In this document: positions 11,690-19,497 of the stretch, one piece after another
Layout of the letters: each line of letters starts with the position of its first letter
How positions within the stretch are numbered: the first letter of the stretch is position 1
Source of the DNA: a virus
DNA length: 21,572 nt
Virus record (IMG/VR): IMGVR_UViG_3300045999_007151
Coordinates: 1 to 21,572 of that record
Reading direction: 5' to 3' (one strand)
Notes under the pieces: model-generated
Database searches by the model: none
The model's input: only the letters and a program-made list of their open reading frames with translations
Told to the model about the DNA's origin: nothing
Made by a program: the position numbers and the translations under genes

Positions 11690-14581
11690 TTAGTTTCCTA
11701 TTCTTCTTGCGCCTGATGGACCTGCTGCTGCGCCTGCAGAAACGGCTGCGCTTGTTGCTGCACCTGCAGCTGCCTGAACTGCAACACCGGCTGCAACGAC
11801 GGCGGTGACAACAATCTTCTCTGATTCCTCACGAACCTTTGGAGACATGTCAGCACCTGCGTTACCAAGGAAGTTTAGAACTTCAACGGCTGCAGCAAGA
11901 CCTGGAATGGCTGCAAGTTCTTCTGGTAGTTCGATGTCATCTTGTTGCGCAGCAAGAAACAAAGCGCCGAGGGCTTGCTCGTATTCAGCAGAACCCTTCT
12001 CTGCAGTCTCAAAAGTTTCGAGAGCCGCTTCAACTAGTTGCTCTGCTTGAGCCTCAGTAAGTTCGGTTGGGTCTACTTCTTCTAGGTTGACTTCCATCAG
12101 GTTCTCAGCAGAAAGTTCGGCAGGAATTTCTTCGCTGCCTTTCTCTTCTGGCTCTGGCTCTGGTAGAGGCTTAGCGAGTTCAGTCTCTAGTGAAGAAAAG
12201 TCTGGCTCTCTAGATGACGCGGCTGCTAGTGCAGATGTGTACTCACTCTCTGCTGAGCTAGAAGTTTCCTCGGCTGATTCTTTTTCGTCTAGTGCTTCGC
12301 TTACGGCAAGGCTAGCGGCGGCAAGTTCGGTGGTTGCCGCGTCTACTTCTGCCTCGGCAGTGGTTACGTCTTGTTCCGCAGTTGCTTGCGTGCTTACGGC
12401 TTGGTCATAAGACGACTTGGCAGTTGTCTGCTCTTCAGTTGAGCCGGCAAGTTCGGAATCGGCATCGGCGCTTGATAGCGTTGCTGCGTCTAGCAAGGTT
12501 GTTTCATCAGCAAGATTTGCTTGAGCATCTTCTAGATTTTGAGTTGCAGTGGTCAAGTCTGCAATGACACCATCGAGAGACGCTTGGACCGCGTCTACGG
12601 CCGTCTGGCTACTGTCCATAGATGTTTGTGCACTAGTTAGATTTGACTGGGCTTGAGTCACCTGAGGACTTAGTGAGGCTACTAATTGGTTAGCAGTTTG
12701 AAGAGCAGGTAGTAGTGAAGGGTCTTTGATTAGCGGAGCGGTTGGTTGGCCTAGGTAGGACAGAGTTCCGATAACGTGTTTGTACCAGCCGCCGCAAGGG
12801 TCTCCCCAGACTCCGTTGTCAGCCGAGATGGTTATGGAGTTGCCTTCTAGATTTGGTTGAATGTCAACACCACATTCTGGGCGGTCTATAGCCTCATAGC
12901 GTAGAGAGGAAGAGACAAAGACTGCGCCTTCTGGTGCTGTGAAAGTTGATTCCCCGCCCTCGTTGATTTGGACTTGAATAGTTCCTTGTGTGAGAACTGG
13001 TTCAGTGGTGTAGTAAGTCTCGTAGGTGTAGTAAGTTTCTTCCTCATAGGTGATGACTTCTTCATAGGTTGTTTCGGTAACCATCTGACCGTGAGAGATT
13101 TGAAGTGTTGGGTTCTTGAAGTGAGGTCCATAGATTCCATACCAGAAGCCATTGTCAATGCCAGAGAAGGAGACAGTGATGTAGGAAACTGGACCTGTCG
13201 CTACGAGCGAGACAGACTTATTCTCCCAGTCATGCGAGCCTGTTGATGTGTAGGTCGCTGAACCTACTGTGTTTTGATTGATGTCCTTGGCCTCGACTGT
13301 CATCGAGTAGTTGTCTGTGATACCCATGTTTGTGTCGTTGTTTAGCCAGTCGGCTGAAAGAGTGAGGGTAGAGTTCTGGAAAGGTCCAGAGAATAGACCT
13401 TGGCTAACCGTTTGGTTTTGATAAGAAAAGACAATCTCGCCATCTATAAGTGCTGGGTTGGAGCCCTGCCAACCTGGGTTTACACCAGACCAACCCTCTG
13501 TGCTTCGTGAGAAGTCTGAGTTGAAGAGCAGGTTGGGGATTACTTGTTCTTGAAGTGTGGTGGTTGTAGTTGGAACCTGAGTGCGTACTTCTACTGTTCT
13601 GGTGTTCTCGACTGTGCGGATGTTTTCTTTTTGATAAGTAGGCGCTGTCCAGTTAGGGTCTGGTATCAGATTGGTATCGTAGTTGGACTGAGCGACTGCC
13701 TGAGCGGCTACGGCATCTTGTAGTTGAGAGTTGAGTGTGTTGTAGTTCTGCTGAGCAGCGGTGTAGGCTTGCGTGGCACTGGCTAAGACTTGCTTGGCAG
13801 TGACTAGGTCGGCGGCAACCGCTGCGCTGTTAGCAGTTAGGTTATCTACAAGTGACTGAGCAGATGCGACGTTGTCGGTAGCAGTCTTATGTCTGGCTTC
13901 AGCTGCAGCAAGAGTGGTCTTGGCTGTCGCTGCCTTTTGGGTAGCGGTGTCTAGATTAGCGTTGGCGACTTCGAGTGCTTGAGTGGCTGTAGCGAGTGAA
14001 GCTGCTGCGTTGTCCGCTGAGGAACGAGCGTTAGATAGAACTGTGTTAGCAGCGTCGAGAGCGGTCGACGTTGACGTCTCTCGAGCTAGAGCCTGGTTGT
14101 ATGCTTCAATTGCTTTATTAAGAGTTGCGTACTGCGTAGTGTAAAGTGTTAGAGCTGACCGAGCTTGTTGAATAGAATCGGTCAGTGAATCGATGTCTTC
14201 TTCGATGGTAGCAATTGAAGCAGACAAGTCTAGGTCTGGGCGTTCAGCAGCTTTAGCGCGAAGATTTGCTAAACGAGACTGATATCCAGTTAGAATAGAT
14301 TCAAGAGACGTAATGTCGCCAATGGAAGGAAGTGATGTAAATGGTCGTGTCAATAAACCTTGACTCGTTTTGGGTAGGATTTGCTTCAGCGTACCTAGTG
14401 CTGTTTGTGGTTGGTATCGTTGTTGGTCTAGTCCGAAAGAAGAAGTAGAGGCTAGTGCCGCTTGTCCTAGGCAAAGCGGGAAACCTACAAGAAGCGCCGT
14501 TGTGAAAATCAGCGGTGCTTTTTTTATTAAGTTGTAAGAATTAGCTGGACGCTCTCCCTCGCCCTTTTCAGGACGTAGCAT
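11690..14581 (-). CDS. Large exported coiled-coil / beta-domain protein, 963 aa
   Basis: The start at 14581 is preferred over 14659 because it lies 11 nt after the upstream stop and then gives a signal peptide: Lys20-Lys21, a hydrophobic core (22-40) and an ALA-S cleavage site near residue 44. The order after that is a long Ala/Thr/Gln/Asp-rich coiled coil (about 85-325), a carbohydrate-binding-like beta sandwich beginning NLLFNSDFSRSTEGW (about 360-500), a Tyr/Glu/Thr-rich strip (YEEETYYTYETYY), a second beta domain with two Cys, a second coiled coil (about 630-800), an acidic segment, and a hydrophobic Ala-rich C-terminus (about 915-955). It could be a surface-anchored fibre or adhesin, a receptor-masking protein, or a virion fibre. 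I do not recognise the family. A signal peptide is unusual for a virion protein. Confidence 0.7.
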   Translation of the reverse strand: MLRPEKGEGERPANSYNLIKKAPLIFTTALLVGFPLCLGQAALASTSSFGLDQQRYQPQTALGTLKQILPKTSQGLLTRPFTSLPSIGDITSLESILTGYQSRLANLRAKAAERPDLDLSASIATIEEDIDSLTDSIQQARSALTLYTTQYATLNKAIEAYNQALARETSTSTALDAANTVLSNARSSADNAAASLATATQALEVANANLDTATQKAATAKTTLAAAEARHKTATDNVASAQSLVDNLTANSAAVAADLVTAKQVLASATQAYTAAQQNYNTLNSQLQDAVAAQAVAQSNYDTNLIPDPNWTAPTYQKENIRTVENTRTVEVRTQVPTTTTTLQEQVIPNLLFNSDFSRSTEGWSGVNPGWQGSNPALIDGEIVFSYQNQTVSQGLFSGPFQNSTLTLSADWLNNDTNMGITDNYSMTVEAKDINQNTVGSATYTSTGSHDWENKSVSLVATGPVSYITVSFSGIDNGFWYGIYGPHFKNPTLQISHGQMVTETTYEEVITYEEETYYTYETYYTTEPVLTQGTIQVQINEGGESTFTAPEGAVFVSSSLRYEAIDRPECGVDIQPNLEGNSITISADNGVWGDPCGGWYKHVIGTLSYLGQPTAPLIKDPSLLPALQTANQLVASLSPQVTQAQSNLTSAQTSMDSSQTAVDAVQASLDGVIADLTTATQNLEDAQANLADETTLLDAATLSSADADSELAGSTEEQTTAKSSYDQAVSTQATAEQDVTTAEAEVDAATTELAAASLAVSEALDEKESAEETSSSAESEYTSALAAASSREPDFSSLETELAKPLPEPEPEEKGSEEIPAELSAENLMEVNLEEVDPTELTEAQAEQLVEAALETFETAEKGSAEYEQALGALFLAAQQDDIELPEELAAIPGLAAAVEVLNFLGNAGADMSPKVREESEKIVVTAVVAAGVAVQAAAGAATSAAVSAGAAAGPSGARRIGN

Positions 14582-14591
14582 CTCATTCTTT

Positions 14592-14834
14592 CTAGATAAT
14601 TGTGTTCGGTGGTATCTGCATTGGTTCTTGGTTCCAAGCGAGAGCCCTTGCCTGCTCAACTAGCTTGATTGCTTCAACAACTAAGTTCTCTGTTGCGATG
14701 AGTAAATCGGCTCTTGAGTCGGCAGTGTTCGGGTCCGTGACGTCTAAGTTGATGTCTTCTAGGACTAGTGTGCACAAGCGAACTTGCCTTAGCTGAGAAC
14801 GTACTCTCGTCTCGTGCTCATGCTCTGCGCTCAC
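14592..14834 (-). CDS. 80-aa helical hypothetical protein
   Basis: The GTG start at 14834 is exactly 6 nt after a TACAAT box, so it is likely leaderless. The product is acidic at the N-terminus (AEHEHETRVRSQL) and then two amphipathic helices (ADLLIATENLVVEAIKLVEQ). It may form a helical bundle. It is immediately upstream of the exported coiled-coil protein. No domain recognised. Confidence 0.55.
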   Translation of the reverse strand: MSAEHEHETRVRSQLRQVRLCTLVLEDINLDVTDPNTADSRADLLIATENLVVEAIKLVEQARALAWNQEPMQIPPNTII

Positions 14835-14846
14835 TCTTATATTGTA
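14835..14846 (-). promoter_or_regulatory. Leaderless -10 signal (TACAAT + 6 nt + GTG), minus strand
   Basis: On the minus strand TACAAT (14846-14841) is followed by ATAAGA and the GTG start at 14834. Spacing is the same as at 335, 5335, 6508 and 20872. It could give the exported protein, nuclease and lysis genes their own promoter within the minus-strand operon. Confidence 0.5.
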
Positions 14847-14877
14847 AAGCGTTTAGGCAAGTTCGAGTTGCTCGTGC

Positions 14878-15153
14878 TTAGTTTGTTGAGTAGATGTCCC
14901 AGTGCGTTTGACACACCCAAGGCATGGAGTTGTCTGGCATAGTGACATAACCAATCCAGTCTTTTGAGCAAAAGTTGCAGGTAGTTTCGCTATCCGCGTC
15001 TTGCTCGTCTGCTAGTTCTAGTTGCTTGTAGGCTTTGGTGACTTCAGGGTCGTATAGCCATGCCAGGAAGCCCTTGATGTCTGGGTTCTTGGTGTTCAAT
15101 CCGAACTTTGGGTTTAGTAATGCGTCTTGCTTCATTTTGTCATTTTCAGTCAT
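14878..15153 (-). CDS. 91-aa protein with C-terminal zinc-ribbon-like cluster
   Basis: SD GAAAGGAA lies 6 nt before the ATG. The N-terminal half is helical (GFLAWLYDPEVTKAYKQLEL). The C-terminal part holds CNFCSKDW and, about 18 residues later, VCQTHWD, giving C-x2-C ... C-x2-H, compatible with one zinc ion. Its leader is a near copy of the leader of the next upstream gene. It overlaps that gene's end by 8 nt. Function unknown. Confidence 0.7.
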   Translation of the reverse strand: MTENDKMKQDALLNPKFGLNTKNPDIKGFLAWLYDPEVTKAYKQLELADEQDADSETTCNFCSKDWIGYVTMPDNSMPWVCQTHWDIYSTN

Positions 15154-15367
15154 TTGTATTTCCTTTCAATAGATACAATCGCCTGTGCTTCCGATTTATC
15201 CCCGAAAACCAAAACTTTTTTCTAATCCAAAAAGTTCCGTGAGTTCGGCAGAATACTCTGTGCTTACAAGGGACTAGGGTGAGTGTACCGTAGTCCTTTG
15301 GCTCTTTGATTAGACCCATTGCGAATAACTCTGCCTGTTCGGCATCGCCTGCTTGCTCAATAAACAT
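15146..15367 (-). CDS. 73-aa Cys/His protein
   Basis: The frame is open from 15550, but ATG 15367 has SD GAAAGGAA 4 nt upstream and the upstream part overlaps a promoter region. CKHRVFCRTH (C-x-H-x3-C-x2-H) may bind zinc. The last third, basic and aromatic (KKFWFSG, RKHRRLYLLKGN), is encoded by the leader sequence of the downstream gene, which suggests the coding end was extended or that the leader arose by duplication. Confidence 0.6.
   Translation of the reverse strand: MFIEQAGDAEQAELFAMGLIKEPKDYGTLTLVPCKHRVFCRTHGTFWIRKKFWFSGINRKHRRLYLLKGNTND
15154..15208 (-). repeat. Leader repeat copy A
   Basis: On the minus strand TTTTCGGGGATAAATC (15208-15193), a 12-nt spacer, then GATTGT and, after a few nt, GAAAGGAA, then the ATG at 15153. 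It matches copy B in order and spacing. It lies inside the end of the 73-aa gene. Confidence 0.75.
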
Positions 15368-15420
15368 AGATTCCTTTCCAGTAAAGACAATCACATTTCG
15401 CTGTGATTTATCCCCGAAAA
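15368..15420 (-). repeat. Leader repeat copy B
   Basis: On the minus strand TTTTCGGGGATAAATC (15420-15405), a 12-nt spacer, GATTGT, then GAAAGGAA and the ATG at 15367. The spacer contains TCACA/TGTGA as an inverted repeat. This copy is in the divergent gap. Confidence 0.75.
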
Positions 15421-15464
15421 TCAAAAAGTTTTTTAGATTTGAACAAATTCCTAGAAAAACGCGG

Positions 15465-15470
15465 TATAAT
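15465..15470 (+). promoter_or_regulatory. Promoter -10 TATAAT for the HTH/modification operon
   Basis: Perfect TATAAT with only a distant TTGAAC (15439-15444, 20-nt spacer) as -35. A leader of about 30 nt follows, with SD AGGAG at 15498-15502 before the ATG at 15507. The divergent minus-strand operon starts 98 nt to the left. Confidence 0.55.
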
Positions 15471-15506
15471 TGACTTAGTAACACATAAGACGATTCTAGG
15501 AGTGAC

Positions 15507-15848
15507 ATGCCAAAAGAAAAAAGCAGACGACGCCCTGCGGTTCCTATCAAAGTAAAGATGACGCGTCAAGAGGCCGAAGCTAAAGGTGCTTTGCTAATGA
15601 GCTGTAAAGAAGCGGCATTTGAAATCGGCGTCTCAAAAGAAATGGTAATCTACTGGGCAGCTCGCGGGTACCTTACTAAGTACTACGTGTTCGGCAACGA
15701 CTACAACTATGAGGTAGACCTGAACGAGGTTGAGCTTCAGCCTGACCTAGGCTATGAAAGAAAGCGTATGCTTTACAACACAGACTGGGCTTCGATTCCT
15801 AGAAGCGCTGATGGTTCTAAATGGATAAAGAAAAGTGAGGTACGCTAA
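15507..15848 (+). CDS. MerR/excisionase-type HTH DNA-binding protein, 113 aa
   Basis: After a basic N-terminus (KEKSRRRPAVPIKVK), residues 31-75 (SCKEAAFEIGVSKEMVIYW, AARGYLTKYYV, EVDLNEVEL) form a winged helix-turn-helix of the MerR/Xis kind: helix, turn, recognition helix, and a YxV(D) wing. It starts the plus-strand operon divergent from the minus-strand operon, so it may regulate both. Alternatively it could be a recombination directionality factor for the serine recombinase. Its stop overlaps the next start (TAATG). Confidence 0.65.
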   Translation: MPKEKSRRRPAVPIKVKMTRQEAEAKGALLMSCKEAAFEIGVSKEMVIYWAARGYLTKYYVFGNDYNYEVDLNEVELQPDLGYERKRMLYNTDWASIPRSADGSKWIKKSEVR

Positions 15849-16261
15849 TGGCAAGAAAAAGCGGAGATGACCCGTCAGGCTGGTACGGGACGAGGACAGT
15901 AAGTTACATGGCGCAATGTGGATTCTGCAATTCGCCGACGACACTAGGTGATACCGTGTTGCCTGAAGGGCAGCACAACTGTATACACGAGCTTCCGTAC
16001 TTCGACAAACTTTGGGTTTGCAGCTGTGAGTGTAACTCAGAGTGGAAGCCTTACGCCGTTGTCGTTGAGAAAGACGGTACTATCGGAGCGGTACCTGAAA
16101 ATCTGGTTGTCGCTGAGTACATGACACAGAAGGCAAAAAAGAAGCAGGCTAAAGAAGAAGCGACTGCAGCAGTGGTCGAAGCGGCTAAAGTCGAAGACGC
16201 TTCAGAAAACGTTGAAGAACCTGAACAAGAAGTGGTTGTACATACCGAAGACACGGTATAA
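15848..16261 (+). CDS. 137-aa Cys-rich protein with acidic tail
   Basis: Residues 20-65 contain CGFC, CIH and CSCEC (about 24-62), a likely zinc-ribbon-like fold with several Cys. A short beta segment follows (AVVVEKDGTIGAV). The last 50 residues are Lys then Ala/Glu/Val-rich and look disordered (AKEEATAAVVEAAKVED). It might be a transcription or DNA-handling factor. Unknown family. It shares a transcript with the HTH gene. Confidence 0.6.
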   Translation: MARKSGDDPSGWYGTRTVSYMAQCGFCNSPTTLGDTVLPEGQHNCIHELPYFDKLWVCSCECNSEWKPYAVVVEKDGTIGAVPENLVVAEYMTQKAKKKQAKEEATAAVVEAAKVEDASENVEEPEQEVVVHTEDTV

Positions 16262-16262
16262 T
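16257..16262 (+). promoter_or_regulatory. Possible internal promoter -10 TATAAT
   Basis: TATAAT overlaps the stop of the Cys-rich gene. TTGTAC (16236-16241) is a possible -35 with a short 15-nt spacer. The following SD AGGAGA and ATG 16285 start the three-gene cassette. Confidence 0.4.
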
Positions 16263-16284
16263 AATCTAAAGACGTAGGAGAGAC

Positions 16285-17292
16285 ATGATAGCAATAGACG
16301 ACATCGTCACACCGTTTACATCAAGAATCTATTCGCACCGTAGTTCATGGCCTAGGACACAGAAGTGTCAGTTACAAGACTTAGGCAAAGACGTTGTGCT
16401 AGCATTCGGTGACAACAAGATTATCGAGGACGCAGACTTTTGGGCTGTGTCTCACGGCATGGAGTTCAAAGACACGTATAACCTAAACGCCGGTTGGCAG
16501 CCTGAGCATGCCGAGCGCTTGCGCTTGATGATTCGCAAGGGAGCTGGCAAAGTCGTATCTCTAGAGAGACCGATGCCGGACCTAGTTGGAATCTTGAAGC
16601 CTCGCGGAGACAAGAGTGAGCACAACTTGACAGACGAAGAGTGGGCAGCATTGCAGCACATCGTGGACAACTGTCCGTGGATGAGTGCCGACATGCTAGT
16701 TCCTAATGCTGAGCGAGTAGTCCTTGGAGACTCGCACTCAGTTGCTCGATACCGCAGTGGCACTAGACTGCTGCGTAACGACGGTCTGACAATGCATGGA
16801 CTTCTGAAGCGTGGCATTGTTGAGATGCTCAAGGAAGCTGGAATTGAGAAGACTAAGAAGTTGGTCATCGTTGCTGGCAACATCGACATTCGTCATCACC
16901 TAATGCGCCAGCCTGAACCGTTTGCTGCTGTAGACACGATGCTAGATGAGCTTCGAGTGCAGTTGCGTGGTGTGATTACCGGCGGCGTTGCTGAAGACGT
17001 GGAGATTACGGCACCGTACCCTATCGAGTACGAGGAGCGAAAGCTTCCGAAGACTGGTTGGTATAAGGGGACTCCGTTCATTGGGTCGTGGGCGGAACGC
17101 GAGGCGCTTCGTAAGTACATGACCGAAGGCATGGTGTCAAGGTTTAGTGCTGAGAGAATCAAGCAATGGCCTGCAGAATGGTTTGAGTTAGACCCGCAAG
17201 CCTACGCAGAGACGTACATGGAAAAGCCTCGCTCGGTGCATTTGTCTCCGGGCCACTACGAATGGAATCTAGAGGAGAATCATGCCAGGTAA
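16285..17292 (+). CDS. SGNH/GDSL-like hydrolase, 335 aa
   Basis: Residues 145-152 VVLGDSHS carry the block I Ser motif of SGNH hydrolases. VAGNIDIRHH (196-205) resembles block III (GxND or GEIDxRxH variants), and VHLSPGHYEW (317-326) could supply the C-terminal His. So Ser150, Asn199 and a C-terminal His (318 or 323) are candidate active-site residues. The first 140 residues are not recognised. Family members remove or transfer acyl groups on sugars, lipids or small molecules. It is the first of three genes overlapping by 11 nt each, so it probably acts on the same substrate as its partners. SD AGGAGA is well placed. Confidence 0.5.
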   Translation: MIAIDDIVTPFTSRIYSHRSSWPRTQKCQLQDLGKDVVLAFGDNKIIEDADFWAVSHGMEFKDTYNLNAGWQPEHAERLRLMIRKGAGKVVSLERPMPDLVGILKPRGDKSEHNLTDEEWAALQHIVDNCPWMSADMLVPNAERVVLGDSHSVARYRSGTRLLRNDGLTMHGLLKRGIVEMLKEAGIEKTKKLVIVAGNIDIRHHLMRQPEPFAAVDTMLDELRVQLRGVITGGVAEDVEITAPYPIEYEERKLPKTGWYKGTPFIGSWAEREALRKYMTEGMVSRFSAERIKQWPAEWFELDPQAYAETYMEKPRSVHLSPGHYEWNLEENHAR

Positions 17293-18367
17293 GTTGATTT
17301 ACACAGAACACTGGGAAGAGTTCAAAGAGTACTACAAGAAAGCTGCAGCGCTTCAAGAGATAAACATTGCCGCACCTAAAGGCCGTGACACGTCTGAACC
17401 GTTGCATGTGAACGACCCGTTGCAGCATCACATCACTATCTACGACACGGTTGACCGTTGCTTTGCCGGATTCGCTAATGCTATCCAGCAGATTTGGTAT
17501 GGCTCTGAGAACCCGAAGCAGTGGCAAGTAGATAAGAGATGCGATGGACTTCGAGAGAAGCTAGGTCTAGAAGAGTGGCTTTGGCTATTCTTGTTCCACA
17601 GACTTACCGGCTCAGGAGCTTCGTTCAGTCATGACCACGGCTTCCGTAACTCGGTGCTACTTGAGATTGCGTTGGAGAACGAGACAATTGACGACATGCG
17701 AGACCATGCTCTTCGAATCATTGCGTCAGGGCGGCCAATCTTTACGAGTATCGGTAACACGATTCCGATGTTCCCTAAGCCGGTTCCACCTTATGAAAAG
17801 GCAAGCTCCTATTACATCGGGCACTTCATGAATCCGCTGGTCAGAGATGTGGCTCGATACATCACTGAGCATCCGCTAGAGTTGTCTATCCGTCAAGGTG
17901 TTGACTTGATAAATGACTGGCACAGACATAACAAGCTGAAGTGTTTCCACTTCCAGATGACTGCGTTCGTCATGGACATTGCTGAGTACTTCCCGCAGTA
18001 CGTTGACCCGTACTCGCAGGTGAACTACGGCAAGAATGCTGTTGAGGCCTTGTCTATCATCTTCAAGGGTGAAGGCTTTAGAAACCAGAACGAGTTCCTA
18101 GACGCTGCGATGGACCGAATCGTTGAAGAGTTCAGGTCTCCGTACGGGACCTCGGACATGGAACGTGGCATGGGTAAAGCAATGTGCCTTGAGGACGTGG
18201 CTTGTGACTACATTCGCTACGTCGGGTCGTATGTTCCAAAGGGTTACGAGCACTTAGAACTGTGGCGAGTAACACATAATCCGGTAACCGGAATCAAGTA
18301 CCCTAAGCACTGGACTTGGGAGAAGCACGCAGAACTCAAGAAGAAAGAAGAAGCAGATGGCATTTGA
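17282..18367 (+). CDS. Putative DNA thymine-hypermodification enzyme (aGPT-PPlase/AADT-like), 361 aa
   Basis: Motifs FHRLTGSGASFSHDHGFRN (105-123), FHFQMTAFVMDIAEYFPQYV (about 221-240) and EDVACDYIRYVG (about 301-312) resemble the phage families described as alpha-glutamyl/putrescinyl thymine pyrophosphorylase and amino acid:DNA transferase. These are thought to act on thymine-derived bases such as 5-hydroxymethyluracil in DNA and install amino-acid or polyamine groups. The match is from memory of motifs, not from a search. The gene overlaps its neighbours by 11 nt on both sides (SD AGGAG present), and the partner looks like a PLP enzyme, as in known hypermodification loci. If correct, virion DNA should carry a modified pyrimidine. 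Confidence 0.45.
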   Translation: MPGKLIYTEHWEEFKEYYKKAAALQEINIAAPKGRDTSEPLHVNDPLQHHITIYDTVDRCFAGFANAIQQIWYGSENPKQWQVDKRCDGLREKLGLEEWLWLFLFHRLTGSGASFSHDHGFRNSVLLEIALENETIDDMRDHALRIIASGRPIFTSIGNTIPMFPKPVPPYEKASSYYIGHFMNPLVRDVARYITEHPLELSIRQGVDLINDWHRHNKLKCFHFQMTAFVMDIAEYFPQYVDPYSQVNYGKNAVEALSIIFKGEGFRNQNEFLDAAMDRIVEEFRSPYGTSDMERGMGKAMCLEDVACDYIRYVGSYVPKGYEHLELWRVTHNPVTGIKYPKHWTWEKHAELKKKEEADGI

Positions 18368-19262
18368 ATTTGAGATTACCTCAGATACAAGTAATAAGTA
18401 CCTGAAGGAAAAGACTCGAGATTACTATCTTGAGCTTGCAGCTGGCTGGAAAGATACGGCACCTGCTCCGGCAATTGTCAATCTGAACGGTGCTACGGTC
18501 TGGGACGACTCTGTAACAGGACTAGGAACTAAAGGACGCTGGGGAGACTTGCTGATTAGTAAGGTCCAGCAGAAGGAAGTTGTCTACGTTCAGCCTCGAG
18601 TCGGATGGGCAGGCATGTCGCTATCAGCTCTAGTAGATAAGTACGACAAGAACCTGACATTGTTTATGCCTGCGTCGAAGAAGATTAGCGACCATCAGCT
18701 AATCTGTGTTGAGCGAGGTGCTAAGACTAAGTTTAGACGAATCGCCGCCATGCCTGTACTAAATAAGTATGCGAAGGACTATGCTGATGAAGTCGGCGGA
18801 TTCTTTGTTCCATTCGGTCTAGACCACGAACTTGTTGTCGCAGCTGGTGTTGCTAGTACCCTTCAGCAATGGGGAGACCGTCCTGAGCCTAAGCACATTG
18901 TCTCAGTTGTCTCTACTGGAGTGTTATCGAGAACTTTGCAGATAGCCTTCCCGAACGCTGAGTTCCATGGAGTTGCTGTCGCCAGAAACCTAAAAGCTGG
19001 TGAGATTGGTCGGGCAAACGTAATGTCATACCACCGTCCGTTCTTGCAGGACGCAGATGAAGCCGCTCGAATCATTGAAGAAACCGGAATCAGCTCGGCT
19101 CCGAACTATGACATGAAGGGCATCGAGTATTTGATTCGTGGTAAGCTTGGAGTTCCGATGACTCCTGAGACGCTCTTCTGGAACGTCGCAGGCGACATCA
19201 AACCGTCTTTCATGAAGCACGAAGATGTTGATTCGGCTCGTGAATGGGGTGAGGTTCGCTAG
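18357..19262 (+). CDS. PLP-dependent enzyme, fold type II-like, 301 aa
   Basis: The N-terminal WDDSVTGLGTKGRWGDLL (49-66) resembles the Schiff-base Lys segment of ACC-deaminase/threonine-synthase-like enzymes, with Lys59 as candidate. VVAAGVASTLQQ (160-171) and SVVSTGVLSRTLQ (183-195) would be the phosphate-binding Ser/Gly loop, followed by FHGVAVARNLKAGEIG. This order fits fold type II. PLP enzymes occur in phage thymine-hypermodification loci, where they trim or rearrange amino-acid adducts. It overlaps the previous gene and is followed by a terminator, so it ends the operon. A phosphoribosyltransferase-type fold is a less likely alternative. Confidence 0.45.
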   Translation: MAFEFEITSDTSNKYLKEKTRDYYLELAAGWKDTAPAPAIVNLNGATVWDDSVTGLGTKGRWGDLLISKVQQKEVVYVQPRVGWAGMSLSALVDKYDKNLTLFMPASKKISDHQLICVERGAKTKFRRIAAMPVLNKYAKDYADEVGGFFVPFGLDHELVVAAGVASTLQQWGDRPEPKHIVSVVSTGVLSRTLQIAFPNAEFHGVAVARNLKAGEIGRANVMSYHRPFLQDADEAARIIEETGISSAPNYDMKGIEYLIRGKLGVPMTPETLFWNVAGDIKPSFMKHEDVDSAREWGEVR

Positions 19263-19283
19263 CTCCGGCGCACCTCTAAAAAG

Positions 19284-19313
19284 TCCCCTGTCGCTATTGG
19301 CAGGGGATTTTTT
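19284..19313 (+). terminator. Strong intrinsic terminator
   Basis: Stem TCCCCTG (19284-19290) / CAGGGGA (19301-19307), 10-nt loop, then TTTTTT (19308-19313), 22 nt after the PLP-enzyme stop. The opposite flank AAAAAG can give a weaker minus-strand terminator. Confidence 0.85.
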
Positions 19314-19343
19314 ATGCCTTCTTGACTCTAAGTAGCCTAGACG

Positions 19344-19355
19344 TTTCGCGCGAAA
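19344..19355. repeat. 12-bp palindrome TTTCGCGCGAAA
   Basis: A perfect self-complementary dodecamer in the gene-free region, 31 nt after the terminator T-tract. It could be a dimeric-protein binding site. Confidence 0.8.
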
Positions 19356-19497
19356 TGGGCCGCTTGAGCGCGTCTCTGTTTATGAATGTACGATGAAACC
19401 GTGAATCTGGTGTAAGTCTCCGAGGCGTCGTAGAGAGCGGTCTTTCTGTACATAAGCGACGATGCTCGCGATACAGTAATGAAAAACTAAAATCGTA

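Noticed and set aside
12087-12410. 107-aa plus-strand ORF of Ser/Ala composition
   Set aside because: It is the antisense reading of the Ala/Ser/Glu coiled coil of the 963-aa protein; low complexity and no SD.
15368-15550. Upstream extension of the 73-aa minus-strand gene to a start at 15550
   Set aside because: It would overlap the divergent promoter and the start of the HTH gene; the ATG at 15367 has a much better SD.
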